64,000 nt of DNA, from the NCBI GenBank assembly GCA_904063045.1, contig CAJFCJ010000056.1, positions 1-64,000 on the forward strand. Reading direction: 5' to 3'. Positions 23,153 to 33,955 of this stretch are shown in pieces; the stretch's first letter is position 1, and the number at the start of each line of letters is the position of its first letter. This stretch comes from Dimorphilus gyrociliatus (taxonomy: Eukaryota; Annelida; Polychaeta; Dinophilidae). Below the pieces are notes generated by a model, which saw only the letters and a list, made by a program, of their open reading frames with translations, was not told the DNA's origin and ran no database searches. The position numbers and the translations under genes were made by a program.

Positions 23153-23562
23153 ACTGTGTCTATGGCTAGTTATAAAAGTGCCTAAAATTTAATATCATAA
23201 AAATTTGCTTTTTAAAACTTTAAATATCGTAGTAAGATTCTAAATATAGGTGTCATTGTTATCAATTGTTGCATATTAAAATTTTGAGTTCAGAATCTGT
23301 TCCTCAGTGAATAATCATTATAATATATTTACTCCGTATATATTAAGAGTTATTGAAATATAAATTATACAAGAAACATACAGTTGTTAGTTTGCTTTGC
23401 CGTGACTGGCAATCAAATTTGAATATAAAGCATAACAAAAAAATCCTTTATAATAGATATTATTAGTCACTCTGAACATAGATATATCTATTTTAAGTAA
23501 TTTTTCAGCTACCAACTCAGTCTAAAATATTTTTGTTCACTTTTTGTTTACTTTTGAAAAAG

Positions 23563-24194
23563 GATGTTTTTAGCAAGAAGATATTGTATTTTTGTTGCTT
23601 GTATAATAGTTAGTCTATATGGAATAATAACACATATCAAGAAAGAACACTGTGATAAATGTATTTATTGGAATGATTTTAATGATAAAAGAGAATTAAA
23701 GACTAGTCAGGTATTTAAAACAATTTCAGAAATTAATCAGTAATTGTTAAGAATAATTTTCTAAGCAGAAAAAATATATTAATTTGGATTCAACAGAATT
23801 ATATATCTTATGTATACCTGAAAAAGGATTTGCTAATACAATAAGGACAATAGCATCTTGTAAAATTCTATCTGAAGTCTTGAATAGAACTGCACTAATA
23901 TATTCAAATATTCCAAATGAAGACTGCCCCATTAATACATATTTTACTCTCGAATCTATTAAAGTTGTTAACAAGTATGAATTGGGAAATCATACATTTC
24001 CTATTCATAAACTTCTTTATTCTAATGTAAAAACTATTAAAAAACTAATGGCTAAAAAGGAAAAAATTTTTGGTATAAGAAGCCATAATTTTTTTTTGAG
24101 GTTAAACACATTGTCAGAACTTCTTCTAACTCATGCTTCAACATACGGAATGTATGGAGTTGCAAGAAGTGTTGCTATGAGAGGGTTTCAGTAA
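23563..24194 (+). CDS. Fucosyltransferase-like membrane protein with internal in-frame deletion
   Basis: Exon 1 (23563-23709) codes a signal anchor (YCIFVACIIVSLYGIIT, then lysines); exon 2 (23767-24194) continues in frame with GFANTIR, ILSEVLNRT and IFGIRS. After RLNTLSEL the protein jumps to LLTHASTYGMYGVARS, which aligns with the C-terminal LVSHYSTFGSYG of the full gene at 27607-28533. About 150 residues, including the CIQIRTG block, are missing but the frame is kept. It may be a non-catalytic product or a pseudogene that has not yet drifted. The donor context GTATTTAAAA of exon 1 is the same as at 8465. Confidence 0.6.
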
Positions 24195-24493
24195 TGAAAT
24201 GTTTGAATGGTAGTTATATCCAGAAACATAGTAGAATAGGAATTTAAAGATATGAATTGATTTTCTTTTCATTAATTTTTAATTGTCTCACATATCATAG
24301 GACTAATATTTTGATATTTAAATATACTATTATTGTTTCTTTTAAATTTACAGACATCACATAATAAATAAATTTTATCATTTTTATTTTTTACCATTGA
24401 CCAGTTTTCAGTTCTTTAATTGTCAGTTGGAAATATTTTATATAGATATGAATTATTATGATGTTATACTGTAATTCTACTATAGGCCAATAT

Positions 24494-24710
24494 GTTATGG
24501 ATGTGGTAGAAAACAGCCATAAATGTATGGTTTTACCCTAACCCTAATCCAGGCCTTGTTTTTGCCTAACCTTTTTGAATACCCCTAACCCTTAGATGGG
24601 ACCCTCCTAAGAACATGTCAACAGTTATCTTATTCCTCCTAACCATTTCCCAGGCTGAAATCTAACTTTCAAATATTTCATTTATGGCCGTTTTCATATG
24701 CTATACTATT
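24494..24710. mobile_element. MITE, about 215 bp
   Basis: Starts GGATGTGGTAGAAAACAGCC and ends GGCCGTTTTCATATGC, an imperfect inverted pair. The interior, with CCCTAACCCTAA and GATGGGACCCTCCTAAG, is the reverse complement of 38808-39017. Confidence 0.65.
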
Positions 24711-24891
24711 CAGAAATGACTAATTTTGCTATTATTTAATGAATAGAAATCAAACAACTTGGCTTTTTAGTTTTCTATTGAAATATTTTTAAGCCATTTC
24801 TTAGAAATTTCTTAGAATTGTAACTTAGAATTCAACATTTTATAGCACATTAAACCTTGATCAGTGCAATATATGTAGTCCTATAAAGAAC

Positions 24892-25222
24892 TGTATAATT
24901 TGATATTAAAAAGATTAACCCTAAACTTTGACTAGAAGAAGATTGATTTTATATCCTAATTTAGAGATTTTATGATTTACACATCAGTAGATTTACAGGA
25001 ACAGATACACAAGCTTCACAAGATACAGAGTGTATACAAAATAAATCCAAAAAATAAATGACCATCTTTGTGGACAAATATTCGAAAATGATGATGAATT
25101 AAAAACAGTAGTAAGGGCATTTTTTAAGTTCAAGCCACCTGAATATTGTGCCAAAGAAATTGATATGCTTCCCGCCAGGTGGCAAACATGCACTGACAAC
25201 AATGGGAAATTTGAAGTTAAAT
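24892..25222 (+). pseudogene. Mariner transposase 3' fragment
   Basis: The plus frame through about 25055-25220 encodes FENDDELKTVV, AFFKFKPPEY and LPARWQTCTDNNGK, the characteristic end of mariner transposases (F.[N/S]D.E..., LP.RWQ.C...NG). Only the last 55 or so codons are present, without the catalytic D,D34D region. A near-identical copy is at 27213-27545. Confidence 0.7.
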
Positions 25223-25437
25223 AGACACACCTAAGACATTACTTAAAATTTATGAATAAGGATATTTTGCCTTTTTTTTTCTTTTATCTGTTAGATAAAA
25301 ATGGCAAGAATTTTTGGGTGAACCAAATATACAGTATAAGCCAAAAGTCCCCAGCCACCTTGTAAAATTGTTTATTTAGATATTGAGCTATACAGAATAA
25401 CTACTTTGAATTAGTAATAGTAATTATTACCATGTAG

Positions 25438-25470
25438 AGGGGTCGGATGCGAATGTATCTGTTAGCAAAT
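25438..25470. repeat. Remnant of a GGGGTC MULE terminus
   Basis: GGGGTCGGATGCGAATGTAT is the left end of the GGTGCGAACGTACC family (compare 17382) with a few changes. It is followed by GGTTAGGG-rich MITE-like sequence up to about 25640. Confidence 0.5.
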
Positions 25471-25740
25471 ATTTCCAAGCCTGAAAACATTTTAGGAAAG
25501 GGTTAGTTTGAATATTTGGATGAATTTATTGTTAGAGGGACTCCAATTTAGGGTTAGGGGATATAAAAAACACAGATATTACTCTGAATTTCAGATATAT
25601 TAAGCTAGGCTTCAACCCTCCATAGTTATGGGTTAGGGTTAGGTCTGTTTTGCTGTTCTTTTTTCCTAAAGTAAGGGAGAGAATTATGGCATTTATCAAA
25701 AATAATAGGAAATTACCACCCATAGTAATGTAAACTAGAT

Positions 25741-27019
25741 CTTCAATGCAAATTTTACAGTAGATGTGGTATTCATTGTGGCTACTTTAAACTGTTTTTT
25801 CCTTCCCTGTCTTACTTTAAAGGAAAAGAGGTGTTTTATCAATAAAAAATATTTTCTAAAGAAACTACTTGGCCTATTTTTAAATGTCAGAGCATGATAA
25901 GTATTTTTTATTGAATTCCAAACAAAATGTTTACAAATGTGTAGTTGTACCCTAACCTGATTCCCAATTATATTTGTTCTTAATTATGCTCATTAGTAGC
26001 ATGTTTTTATCAGTATAACTCAATCTAAATTATAAATTGAACATTTATCTAGATATTGATCCTTAAGTTTGATCTTCACTACAAGTCTATATTTAAATAT
26101 TATTCATATAAGCTCATTTTGTGTAAAAATATGTAGATATAAATATGTTCTTGGCTAGAAAACATAAAAAAGTCTTTTTTGATAGAGAAAAACATTCCTA
26201 ATGAGTGAAAGTTCTGCAAAATGTTAGAGATTTGGCTAGCAACCCATTGTGTATTTTTAAGTGTTAAACAGAAAACAATTCTTCCTTTTTTTTCAAATTC
26301 TTTCATTGTTAAAGGATATTTTATATTAATTAATATTAATCTAATTGTACTTTGTTGTATTGTAATTGTACGAGTTTCCTGCTCTACACCTTAATATTTA
26401 TCCTTTTGAATTATTTACCAATTTGCCAAAGAATATGTATTGAGTAAATAAATTCTAATCTAATAGAGTTTAAGTTTAATCATAAAGTGTATACTATTAC
26501 TTCATAGATATATTACTTTGTGAGCCACAAATATCCATATGAAAAATCTAAAGATATATAAAAAGTCATCATAAAACCAGACATTGTGAATTCTGATATG
26601 ACAAATATTAAAAAATTTTCTTCATGTTAAAAAAGATTCTTTTTTAGCTAAATGCATTTCTTTGAATAAATTAAAGAGATTGCCAACAGTAACAAAATAA
26701 ATAATTGTTTCTAAAAAAAAATTGTAAACTTGGTCAGTGTACTTTGTTGTATCATAATTATAGAAATTTCTGACAAACCCCCTGTTTTAACATTGTTTTT
26801 TTTTTGAAATTTCTTAAAGAGGTTAAAAAGTAGGGGATATGTAGTTTAAAAAAAAGAATAATACTATGTTTTTGACAATTGCCCACACATTTAGCCTAAT
26901 GTAGGCCTAACCAATACTGTTCTTAGAAATTCTAGATTAGTCATATAATTATAAATTTCGCTTAGCATTCTAACATAATATTAATAGCGTGAGAAAGATA
27001 TTTTAGGTAAACTAAAAGA
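25741..27019. other. Gene-free AT-rich stretch with an LTR-A scrap
   Basis: An LTR-A fragment lies at about 26345-26455 (ACTTTGTTGTATTGTAATTG to AATATGTATTGAGTAAAT), with another short piece near 26738-26770. No coding motif recognised. Confidence 0.45.
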
Positions 27020-27212
27020 ATGTTTAGACTATATGTTATTGCTTTGTCAGGTTTATTAATCATACATTTTAGAAATATATATTTTTAACTATTATTTCAT
27101 ATGTAAAAAAAAATCTTATTGCTTTAATCTTATTGCGTAAAAGCATAAAAACTTGAAATTGGGAAATAGCAAACTATGACCTATTGATAGGGTGCTTCAA
27201 TAGCTCACATGA

Positions 27213-27545
27213 ACTGTATAATTTGATATTAAAAAGATTAACCCTAAACTTTGACTAGAAGAAGATTGATTTTATATCCTAATTTAGAGATTTTATGATT
27301 TACACATCAGTAGATTTACAGGAACAGATACACAAGCTTCACAAGATACAGAGTGTATACAAAATAAATCCAAAAAATAAATGACCATCTTTGTGGACAA
27401 ATATTCGAAAATGATGATGAATTAAAAACAGTAGTAAGGGCATTTTTTAAGTTCAAGCCACCTGAATATTGTGCCAAAGAAATTGATATGCTTCCCGCCA
27501 GGTGGCAAACATGCACTGACAACAATGGGAAATATGAAGTTAAAT
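27213..27545 (+). pseudogene. Mariner transposase 3' fragment, second copy
   Basis: Almost identical to 24892-25222 over the whole 330 bp (the main change is GGAAATATGAAG for GGAAATTTGAAG near the stop). It lies in the presumed first intron of the fucosyltransferase-like gene that follows. Confidence 0.7.
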
Positions 27546-27606
27546 ATTGCTTCATAAACATTTTACATAATAATATAGGACTATGTTTGTCTTTTTGTTC
27601 TTTAAG

Positions 27607-28533
27607 GAACCATATGGAATTGAGAATTTAGATGATGAAACATTCTATTTGTTTTGTGATATAAAATCAGGATTTGGTAATACTATAAGAGAATTAATAT
27701 CTTGTAAAATTTTAGCGGAAATCTTAAATAGAACACTTCTACTCTCTTCAAATAATCCAAATGTCAATTGTCCTCTAAATAAATTTTTTTCTCTTGACTC
27801 AGTTCAAATGATTGACAATCATAAATTGAAGAATCATAAATATGTTACTTATTCTTGTAAACCAAATGCTCCAAGAGCTTTTAATCCAAATATGACATTC
27901 AATGAAAAAATTATTGGTATATATAGCTGTTCTTTCTTTTTTAAACAACAATATTTAGTTCAATTTCCAAATATAAAATTCATAAGACAAAATAAAACGG
28001 ACACTGAGATATTTTTACGCTACTTCGACAAATTATTTAAACCGAAAGGCAGCTTGTTAAAGGAGATTGAAAAGCACAAGAAAATTTTCAACAGATATAA
28101 GAACATAATATGCATTCAGATAAGAACTGGTTGGATTGAATATAATCATCCGAGGTCATGGTCGGAGAGATGTGTTAAGGAAGCTTTAAACATTGAACCT
28201 ATGATACCTAAAGGAGATGAAAAGTCAACAATTTTATATTTTGCATTAGATAGTGAATTAGTACAAAATTATCTAAAGACTGATAAAAAATATTCAACAT
28301 ATATGATTGAAGGTACACCAAAACACTATCGGGACAATAGTGTATCCTGTCAGGGAATCTTAAAAATATATACGGAATTTTTTCTCCTGAGTAAATGTAC
28401 TCGGGCCTTAGTAAGCCACTATTCAACTTTTGGAAGTTATGGAATTTTAAGAAGTAATGCTAGAAATAGTTGCCTAACGATGAAATGTAACTTTAATGGT
28501 CTATCAAAGAGGCGAAAGACAATTTCAGCGTAG
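27607..28533 (+). CDS. Fucosyltransferase-like protein, full-length catalytic exon
   Basis: An acceptor TTTAAG precedes 27607, and the frame EPYGIENL.. stays open to 28533, about 308 residues. Three blocks match fucosyltransferase-like (GT-B, xyloglucan/O-/alpha-1,6-type) enzymes: GFGNTIRELISCKILAEILNRT near the start, ICIQIRTGW in the middle (the H-x-R-x-G/D-like step), and ILYFALDSE followed by LLSKCTRALVSHYSTFGSYG near the end (the L..C...[V/G]S..S.F step). The signal-anchor exon is probably upstream: an ATG at 27020 opens MFRLYVIALSGLLIIHF, but its splice donor is uncertain because a mariner fragment lies between. This copy is the reference for the three damaged relatives at 8312, 9947 and 23563. 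Substrate unknown. Confidence 0.65.
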   Translation, partial: EPYGIENLDDETFYLFCDIKSGFGNTIRELISCKILAEILNRTLLLSSNNPNVNCPLNKFFSLDSVQMIDNHKLKNHKYVTYSCKPNAPRAFNPNMTFNEKIIGIYSCSFFFKQQYLVQFPNIKFIRQNKTDTEIFLRYFDKLFKPKGSLLKEIEKHKKIFNRYKNIICIQIRTGWIEYNHPRSWSERCVKEALNIEPMIPKGDEKSTILYFALDSELVQNYLKTDKKYSTYMIEGTPKHYRDNSVSCQGILKIYTEFFLLSKCTRALVSHYSTFGSYGILRSNARNSCLTMKCNFNGLSKRRKTISA

Positions 28534-28912
28534 GAAATGTCTCCAAAAAAGCTTCTCATTGTGTTCAAGTTCTCAACAAAGTGTCCTTCAAAAATATATA
28601 TATATATAAAGATCAGCTATTATTCACAGTGAAAAATACTTTTTTATGGTTTATTACAATTCTGAGTATTCTTTATAATGTGAGCCTATTTAAAAGTCAC
28701 CCAAATATTCTTAGAATGTAGTCTAATCAGATATTTCAGATAAACAGTGGATAATATCGAAATGATATTTGACATTGCAGAAACTAAAAATTTTATTGTC
28801 TTGTTTCATTTTTGTTATACCCCAATTCCCATTTAGTTGTTACAGCTTTCCACCTGCTCCAGTTATTACACTGTTGGATCTATACTGCTTACCTAAAAGC
28901 AAAAAAGATTTT
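28534..28912. other. Gene-free stretch
   Basis: AT-rich with a short (TA)n run at about 28596-28608. No gene or repeat recognised. Confidence 0.4.
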
Positions 28913-29372
28913 CGGGGTCAGGAAAAAATGTCCTATGCCTGGCTAAATATATACTTGGCATAATTATTGATACTTATAATCAGAAACATTTTTCTCTTGC
29001 TGTTTACTTTATTTATAGAATAAAATATTAATATTTTTGAAAGATATATATATTGTAATGTTTTTACCATTTTTCTCTAAGTTATGTAATGCTATTACAT
29101 TGAAACATTTGTATTGAATTGGATTATTGAATATTACAAGATTATACAATTTTTTTGAGAACCCTTCTCTCCTGTGAGTTATTATTTATAATTTTTGTAT
29201 TGTTTGTTTGGGTTAGGTTACACAGCCTGGCTCCAATGAAATGCACACCCCTCTTATGAATACTGCTGGATAAATAGATTTCAGAGCTTTCCAGAGTCTT
29301 TTTTCAAAATCAACAACTATCTCCTCTGGCTTTGAATCATCAGTCATTCTTTTAATTTCCTGCAGACAGAAA
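28913..29372 (-). pseudogene. MULE remnant: one terminus and part of the DDE domain
   Basis: The plus-strand start CGGGGTCAGGAAAAAATGTC is the terminal motif of the family whose array is at 33817-33861. On the minus strand, 29215-29372 encodes EEIVVDFEKRLWKALKSIYP, then in a shifted frame CAFHWSQA: the second catalytic Asp region and the C-x-F-H-x2-Q-A motif of MULE transposases. It aligns with VVVDFEKAIWKALSFTYPE at 62458. The frame break and missing parts show it is dead. Confidence 0.7.
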
Positions 29373-29568
29373 AAGCAAGCATAGAAAATGAGAATTGTAT
29401 TTTATGTACTCTTGGTCTCTCACACCATTCTATTACATTCACTCCCTTTTATACCTTGTTAGTGTCATTTAACTGGGTGTTTGACTGTGCTCATCTGTGT
29501 TGCCACATTCATGCCATGTTGTGCCATGTCATTATTTACCTGGTGATATAACATTAAGTTAACTAGAC

Positions 29569-29988
29569 TGTCCCGGCTTTGGGCTAAGTCAAACTCCCTT
29601 CTTAAGTGATGCTCACATACTGACATACATTTACTGACTCACATTCACTCATAACATGTAATGTGAACAGAACGTTAATGAACAAAACATTGTTTAGTGT
29701 CATTGTGTGTGTGTCAGTGAATGCTGCTGCATCTGGCAGGTGACCTAAAGTCAGACTCCTAAATCTGGTCTGACTTGATATCAAGTCAGATCGCAAACAT
29801 AACAAAGTCAACAGCCAGATGAGTAGAATCAAACGCACACTTAAATGACAAGAGTAACTGTGTGAGGTATAAAAAAGAAAATATGTGACAGTACAGTGTG
29901 AGAGCCAAACAAACATTTAAAAATAAATTGTAACGAAATTATTACTTAATTTCGTGATACAAGTAACCATAAATCTTGTAAAGTTACA
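29569..29988 (+). repeat. 5' LTR of a BEL/Pao retrotransposon
   Basis: About 420 bp from TGTCCCGGCTTTGGG to about AAAGTTACA. The blocks AATGAACAAAACATTGTTTA, CAGTGAATGCTGCTGCATCT and GTGACAGTACAG recur after the coding region (32791 onward and 33862-33955). The exact ends are approximate because the 3' copy is rearranged. Confidence 0.6.
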
Positions 29989-30011
29989 AGAAAAAAAAAC
30001 AGTTATTTGCC

Positions 30012-31623
30012 ATGGAAAAGAAAGTACAAAGCATGACCGCAGCACAAAGACTGGAGACTATTAATAGATTCATGGGGCACACTAAAACGGGCCTGGATGA
30101 TGGAGGATATACTATGGGACTTATCAAATTGAGATGGCTACTCACCAAGGATCAACGATCCACAAGGGAAGAACATTGATGACGATGTGAGAAAGGAGAA
30201 TATTGAAGCAGATATAAATAATATCTATATTGGGGCAGCAAAGGGCCAAGCCAACAGACATGGCTTGACACGAAGCAGCAGCCGTTCCTGTGAAAGAGGG
30301 ATGTCTTCAGGAAAAAGGAAGAGAAACAGTGCAGTAACTGCAAACGAAAGTGATGATGATGACCTATCAATGATGCAAGTCGATACAGGCAGGCTAAAAA
30401 ATACAATGTCTGGCAAGCAATGCCAGACTGCACGAAAAGAGGGATGCACCTTTCATAGGATGGAAGATAGCATTGATGATGAAATAGAGGACACCCCAAA
30501 GATGGAAGAATACCCACCTTCCAAAGACCTAACAGATTGGATGGTGAAAGGAGAAGAATGGTGGACTGACAAAAAGGAAGAAATAATGGATGAAATTGGC
30601 GAGGCCATGGAGTTGGAGAAGGAGAGACAGAGAGAGGAAAGAGCCCAAGACCAAGCCATGATAAAAAATAACCAGCAAATGCTAAGTGCAATGATAAGAT
30701 CCACTATAACCACTGCCGTGGGTGAGGCCACAGAAAGGGAAAGAAAAAGACATGAAGAAGAGAAAGCCCAGGATGATGATGATAGGATAAGAAGAGAAGA
30801 ATTTTTAGCTATGTCATTAAGGTCATCGGTGGTCAGTGCAGTGGAAGAGGCTATGCATAAGGGAAGAGCCAACCCAATAAGACCTGATTTGGAAAAGGAG
30901 GCAAGTAATGATTGCCCAGAATCAGGAATAATAGAATTGAGGGAAAGATTGGAGAGAATGGAAGCCAAACTTAGTGGGCATAAGGTAAAGGAAGAGAGTA
31001 GCATGGGAAGAGGCAGCTTACAGACGAGAGCAATGCTGCCAGACATGTTAATAAAATTTAATGGAGAAACAGACATGTGCGAGAATTTTGTGGAGAGGCA
31101 TGAAAGCATCATGTCTCAGTACCAACAAGCTCCACAATGGGCAAAGTTTGAGATCCTGCATACGCACTTGGGCATCGAGTTACAAGAAGAGGTAGAAAGA
31201 TTCAGATCATCATCAAAGGATGGTTACAATAGTGCAATGAAATTCCTACGCTCAGAATACGGGGAAATAAAAACAAAAAGTGGCACAGCTTTTGCTAGAT
31301 TAGAAAAATTGGGCAGAGTGGCAGATGGTAACATTCGAAAACATGACGAACTAAGCCAAATACTGAGGGAGGTTTATGAGGATTATAAAGATAGAGATGA
31401 TCTAGGAAGTGAACAGTTGGAAGCGATCCAAGTTGTGGCCAGCAAGTTCAACATGACCACACAACTAAGAACAAGATGGAAAGATGAGCAGTTAACAGCT
31501 GAATCGAAACTCACAGTGAATGACATGGCAAGGTTCATGCAAGCCCAAAGCTGTGGGTTAAAAAATGTAATTATCCAGCAGCAAGCAATGAAGACTGACA
31601 GCCTTCGGGAAGGGCAGCAATAA
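30012..31623 (+). pseudogene. gag: BEL/Pao gag
   Basis: The likely start is the ATG at 30012 (MEKKVQSM..), with a frame change near 30150-30187, after which the frame is open to 31623. The central part has highly charged coiled-coil stretches (E/K/R rich, about residues 130-260), and the region LIKFNGETDMCENFVERHES.. is the DUF1759 capsid-type domain typical of BEL/Pao Gag. GC content is clearly higher than in the surrounding DNA. The minus-strand frames across this region are shadows. Confidence 0.7.
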
Positions 31624-31639
31624 AAGAAAGGGAATAGAT

Positions 31640-32401
31640 TGTTATATATGTGGGAAGCCACACCCTTTAAGGAACTGCCTACAATTCATAACGATGAGTA
31701 TCAAAGACCATAGCAAAGCAGTTAGAAGGTTGAACTTATGTGAAAACTGTATGGCAAGTAGCCATAGCACATCCGACTGTTGGGGACCAGGATGTAGGAT
31801 ATGTAAAACCACAAAGAGCAACATGCTGCATCAGTGCGAAAAAAGAAATGGCAGTAAAAAGAAAATACTGATGATGAAAGCCCCAATAATTGAAAGAGAG
31901 AATGGGATGACAGCATTAAAGGTGGAAACTGAGAATGGAAACCTCATTGCAATTCAAGATACCAGAGCCGATATGACAATAATTACAAAAAGGGCAGCCA
32001 AAAGAATCAATGCGAAGCCTATAGATACAGTAGAAGTCAACCTTGCAATGATGGGAAGAGTGGAGAGACACAAAGCAGTGAGATATCAGATAAGCATCAA
32101 ACAAAGGAATTTGGTAGCCCTTGAATATCCAGAGATTACCACAATTGATCAAAGATCCATAACAGATGAGGAGAGAGCAAAATGGCCATATCTAAGAAAC
32201 TTAGACATACCGGAATTGATGAATTATAAGGTGGATTTTTTAATAGGTTGCGACTACATTGACCTAATAGCCCCAAGAACGATTCTGGAAGGGACAGTTG
32301 ATGAGTCCACTGCTATGCATTCTAAATTGGGATGGTCAATTGTTGGTCGGAAGGACAGAAAAAAGGCAACCAACAAAAATTGCCTTGATATTAAAGAATA
32401 G
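31640..32401 (+). pseudogene. BEL/Pao zinc-knuckle and protease region, active-site glycine lost
   Basis: In the +1 frame after gag there is a CCHC-type knuckle (C-Y-I-C, then H and C) and a second cysteine cluster (CENC..H, C..C, H..C) characteristic of BEL/Pao elements. A DUF1758-type retropepsin follows, with the flap and the segment DFLIGCDYIDL. The catalytic triplet normally reads D-T-G; here it is D-T-R (AIQDTRADM near 31965), which should abolish activity. The frame changes again near 32360 before the reverse transcriptase. Confidence 0.65.
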
Positions 32402-32788
32402 GAATGAGACAAAGGAACAGAAACTGACAACAAATGATGAACTTTGGGTCAAACAGTTAGAAAACAGAATACACTTTAAAGATGGAAAGGTGTATGCACC
32501 TATTCTTTTTAATGGGAAACAAATGGAACTACAGTGTAACAGACGCATGGCTTACAGCAGGCTACAAGGTCTAAAGAAGAAGTTTACAAGAGACATAGAA
32601 TACGGGAAGCAATACAACGAAGGGATAAAGGAGTACCTTGAAAAGGGTTATGCAAAGAAAAATGCAAAAAATGGAACAACAAAGTGGTTCATACCACATC
32701 ATGGCGTGCTGAACCCAAATAAAGAAAACATGAGAATTGTTTATGACTGCCCAGCAAAAGGCCAGTGGGTGAAATTTTGTTCATGGGA
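32300..32788 (+). pseudogene. BEL/Pao reverse transcriptase, N-terminal stub
   Basis: The frame contains the typical BEL/Pao RT entry: WVKQLENRIHFKDGKVYAPI, NRRMAYSRLQGL, then WFIPHHGVLNP and MRIVYDCPAK. The catalytic YVDD region, RNase H and integrase are absent: at about 32789 the sequence jumps straight into LTR sequence, so an internal deletion removed most of pol. Confidence 0.75.
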
Positions 32789-33955
32789 GAATGAACAAAA
32801 CATTGTTTAGTGTCAGTGTGTGTGTGTCAGTGTGTGCGTGTGAGTCAACAAGTGTCTGTCAGTGAATGCTGCTGCATCTGGAAATATGTGACACTAGATA
32901 TTGCCTCTGGGGTAAATGGCACCAAACTCCTAATATGGTTACCTACAACCCCAGCAGGAGAGTACAATAAGTAATATAATATAGTAATTTCAGATATGTA
33001 AAAGAATTATTATAAAATTCCAAATATTTTCAGAGTAAGAGATACCAGTGTACTTTGTTGTATTGTAATTGTAGGAATTTCTGCTTCTTCAGAACAGTAT
33101 TCGTCCTTTCCAATCATTTATCAACTCACCAAAGTACTCAAATAAATGGAATCTTTCAAGTTCCTACACAAATAGTCTCAAGAAATGTAATTTCAGTAGA
33201 AATTAATCAACAAAAGGCTGGTATTTCATTTAAAGAAAATGTATTGAGTAAATGAGTTTCTAGTTCTAAACAACTAAGTTTAAACAAGCTCCTTGTCCTG
33301 CATACATATTACAAAAAGGATCAAAGTTTGTTGTAAGAAATGAAAATCATCTTCATAAGTTGCATTAAAATCTGGAAAATGTTCTTCAATCAAGAATGGA
33401 CTTGAAAGAAATGGCAACTGGTGACAATGGAAAAACTGTTAAAAGATGATATTATCCTAAAATTTAAAGAAGACTTGCCAGAACTAGAATCATTAAGATG
33501 AAAATCTTCTTGATATAAAGAGATAAAAGACCAAAGCATCCTAGAGATTTTGATTTTGAAATCAATCTGAATGAAATTCCAATGGATTTCTTATTAAGAG
33601 ATATATGTAAAATTTGGTTCATTGATGCAACATTTAAAGTTGTTAGAGATCCATTTTATCAAATCTTTTCAATTCAGGATTCTTGAAAAAATATGATTAA
33701 TATCAACAAGTTCCATTGGTCTATGTTCTGATGAGTAGCAAGAAGAAAAACTTTTAACCTATCTTCAAGTGAGACACAATGCCTTTGGCATGATTGCCTC
33801 GAATGGGACGAAATGTCCTAAAATGGGCCAAAAATGTCCTGGCGCCGAAAGTCCTGACCCCGTGACAGTACAGGTGAGAGCCAAACGAAGTTATAAATAA
33901 ATTGTAACAAAATTATTATAATAATTCGTGATACGAGTAAAATATAAATCTTATA
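32789..33955 (+). repeat. 3' LTR of the BEL element, split by nested insertions
   Basis: Two LTR parts, 32791-32892 and 33862-33955, match 29678 onward and 29886-29983. Between them lie an 80 bp scrap of the solo-LTR family at 37847 (about 32893-32975), an LTR-A fragment (33049-33285) and a MULE remnant (about 33290-33861). GTGAC occurs at both junctions (32888-32892 and 33862-33866), consistent with a target duplication. Confidence 0.6.
33290..33861 (+). pseudogene. MULE remnant with GGGACGAAATGTCCT end array
   Basis: Near 33600-33680 the plus strand encodes DFLLRDICKIWFIDATFK, then VVRDPFYQIFSIQ, the first catalytic Asp region of MULE transposases (normally W-x-[I/M]-D-G/A-T-F). Stops break the rest. 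At 33817-33861 four units, GGGACGAAATGTCCT, GGGCCAAAAATGTCCT, GGCGCCGAAAGTCCT and terminal GACCCCG, form a fourth version of the end array. The reverse of the terminus, CGGGGTCAGGA, also occurs at 28913. Confidence 0.65.

Noticed and set aside
30152-31112. Long minus-strand frames opposite the BEL gag
   Set aside because: They are shadows of the purine-rich coding strand: serine- and leucine-rich without any domain, while the plus frame has gag motifs.
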